This document shows positions 63,148 to 64,000 of a DNA stretch of 64,000 bases, one piece after another. This DNA is from Marinicella rhabdoformis (GTDB lineage Bacteria; Pseudomonadota; Gammaproteobacteria; Xanthomonadales; Marinicellaceae), in NCBI RefSeq assembly GCF_009671245.1, contig NZ_VTFS01000002.1:186001-250000 (forward strand), given 5' to 3'. The position numbers were made by a program, and so were the translations under genes. Numbering within the stretch: position 1 is the first letter of the stretch; each line of letters opens with the position of its first letter. The notes below the pieces were generated by a model. It had not been told where the DNA came from. It did not search any database and saw only the letters and a program-made list of their open reading frames with translations.

Positions 63148-63456
63148 ATGAAAGAATCTATTACACGTTCAGAACTTGTTCAATTGCTTACCAAAGCCTT
63201 TGAAGAATCCGAGTTAACCAAATCAGACATCAACATGTCTGTGCGGGAAATCATCAATCACATGAGCACCACCATAGCCAATGGTGATCGCATAGAGATC
63301 CGTGGTTTTGGTAGTTTCACATTGCGTCAAAGAAAACCACGCATGGGTCGTAACCCGAAAACAGGTGATCCTGTGCCTTTGGGTGCTAAATATGCGCCAC
63401 ATTTCAAACCAGGTAAAGACCTGAAAGAAAGAATCAAAGACAAGGTAGGTATTTAA
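63148..63456 (+). CDS. ihfB: integration host factor beta subunit
   Basis: 102-aa DNA-bending HU/IHF family protein. RIEIRGFGSFTLRQRKPRMG and RNPKTGDPVPL form the DNA-contacting arm; GKDLKERI is the C-terminal signature of the beta subunit. The rpsA-ihfB neighbourhood is conserved in proteobacteria. It forms the IHF heterodimer with IhfA, not in this window. Confidence 0.96.
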   Translation: MKESITRSELVQLLTKAFEESELTKSDINMSVREIINHMSTTIANGDRIEIRGFGSFTLRQRKPRMGRNPKTGDPVPLGAKYAPHFKPGKDLKERIKDKVGI

Positions 63457-63499
63457 TATTTAAATCTACGCCAATAAATCAGCTTAAACAAACTTAAAA

Positions 63500-63856
63500 T
63501 TAATCTGGGTCATTTAGGCTTGCTTGCATTTCTGCATTCATGGTTTCAATTTTTTGCCAAATGAATGCTATCTTTTTCAAATTAATATCATTTGACTTGA
63601 GTTCTGTTTTAATTTTGTTGATGTTGTCTATTAATGCATCAGCAGCACAAACTTGAGCACCGCCCAGAAGGTGATGTAAATGACTTTGAAGGGTTTGGTA
63701 ATCCTGTGATTGCAACAATGCTTTGGCTCTGTCTAACTGTGTCGGTAAATCGTTGATGAACATCTGGCGCAATTTAAGTGCAATGCTTTGATCGCCGTGG
63801 CTGGTTTTCAATGCTTTTGCGTCATTGAATAAATCGCAGGTGTTTATTTTATCCAT
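63500..63856 (-). CDS. histidine phosphotransfer (Hpt) domain protein
   Basis: 118-aa all-helical protein. The Hpt signature is LQSHLHHLLGGAQVCAADAL, where one His of HLHHLLGGA would carry phosphate (family pattern H-x-x-K/H-G). It is a standalone Hpt, convergent with ihfB, so it presumably serves a hybrid histidine kinase encoded elsewhere. Confidence 0.8.
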   Translation of the reverse strand: MDKINTCDLFNDAKALKTSHGDQSIALKLRQMFINDLPTQLDRAKALLQSQDYQTLQSHLHHLLGGAQVCAADALIDNINKIKTELKSNDINLKKIAFIWQKIETMNAEMQASLNDPD

Positions 63857-63905
63857 AAAAACAATTCCATATCTGTTCTATTAGAATACGTGTAAAATGA
63901 TTCTT

Positions 63906-64000
63906 ATGCAACAAAGATGGATGTTAATTTACTGCTTGATAATCGGTTCTTTTTTGAACTTGGGTGTTGCTGTGGCTCAACCATGGCAGTTAAAAAATTT
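63906..64000 (+). CDS. start of a secreted protein, cut by the right edge
   Basis: Frame from ATG 63906 (or ATG 63897) reads MQQRWMLIYCLIIGSFLNL then GVAVAQPWQLKN, a signal peptide with a cleavage site after AVA. A TAGAAT -10 element stands at 63882-63887. Nothing more can be said about its function; divergent from the Hpt gene. Confidence 0.55.
   Translation, partial: MQQRWMLIYCLIIGSFLNLGVAVAQPWQLKN

Noticed and set aside
1-64000. tRNA or rRNA genes, IS elements, prophage
   Set aside because: No tRNA-like T-loop/acceptor pairs, transposase or phage genes were noticed by eye; a dedicated scan could still find something small.

Overview
The window is a 64 kb piece of a gammaproteobacterial chromosome, AT-leaning (roughly 40-45% G+C by eye), densely coded and mostly core. 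Two large blocks have classic gammaproteobacterial order: yceD-rpmF-plsX-fabH-fabD-fabG-acpP-fabF-pabB-pabC-mltG-tmk-holB-pilZ, and rpoE-rseA-rseC-degP/mucD-lepA-lepB-DUF4845-rnc-era-recO. A third, hisC-aroA/cmk-rpsA-ihfB, is the aromatic/S1/IHF cluster of pseudomonad-like genomes with aroA and cmk fused. A MurL-MurD2 pair (known from Xanthomonas) and secreted proteins ending in an 'IFExxFE' tail point to a marine lineage near Marinicella/Xanthomonadales; this placement is inference.

Layout. 1-1.6 kb: Kdo kinase (cut by the left edge) divergent from an OpsX-like heptosyltransferase. 1.6-9.7 kb: small membrane protein, recQ, DUF1835, SRPBCC, NhaC antiporter, secreted M23 peptidase, TPR-sulfotransferase. 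9.7-12 kb, minus strand: YitT, tesB, ampD-like amidase. 12.1-23.4 kb: ribosomal L32, fatty-acid synthesis, p-aminobenzoate synthesis, MltG, Tmk, DNA polymerase delta' and PilZ. 23.4-26.5 kb: unknown protein and a REC-PAS-GGDEF-EAL protein. 26.5-35 kb: sigma-E envelope-stress module, translation/secretion/RNA genes and recO. 35-41.1 kb: darP, pmbA, murL-murD2, Sel1 protein, DUF2288 and ZapG/YhcB. 41.1-45.3 kb: ComEA-like protein, then a secreted three-gene operon (pentaheme cytochrome c, unknown protein, copper-amine-oxidase-like protein). 45.4-54 kb: M16 lipoprotein protease, RND pump, amidohydrolase. 54-56.5 kb: repeat-rich accessory gap with ferredoxin reductase and an orphan ORF. 56.5-64 kb: anaerobic hemN, hisC, aroA-cmk, rpsA, ihfB, an Hpt protein and the start of a secreted protein.

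Regulation visible in the DNA: sigma-E-type promoters before both rpoE and degP, an FNR-type box correctly placed before hemN, a near-consensus sigma70 promoter inside the lepB-rnc cluster, and many intrinsic terminators, one lying inside the first codons of pabB.

Most noteworthy: (1) MurL/MurD2, an alternative route for placing D-glutamate in peptidoglycan; (2) a degenerate copper-amine-oxidase-fold protein in an operon with a pentaheme cytochrome; (3) a shared C-terminal tail on two otherwise unrelated secreted proteins; (4) the sigma-E module without rseB; (5) the repeat-laden 54-56.5 kb interval, including a 141-bp tandem duplication that runs into the hemN stop codon.
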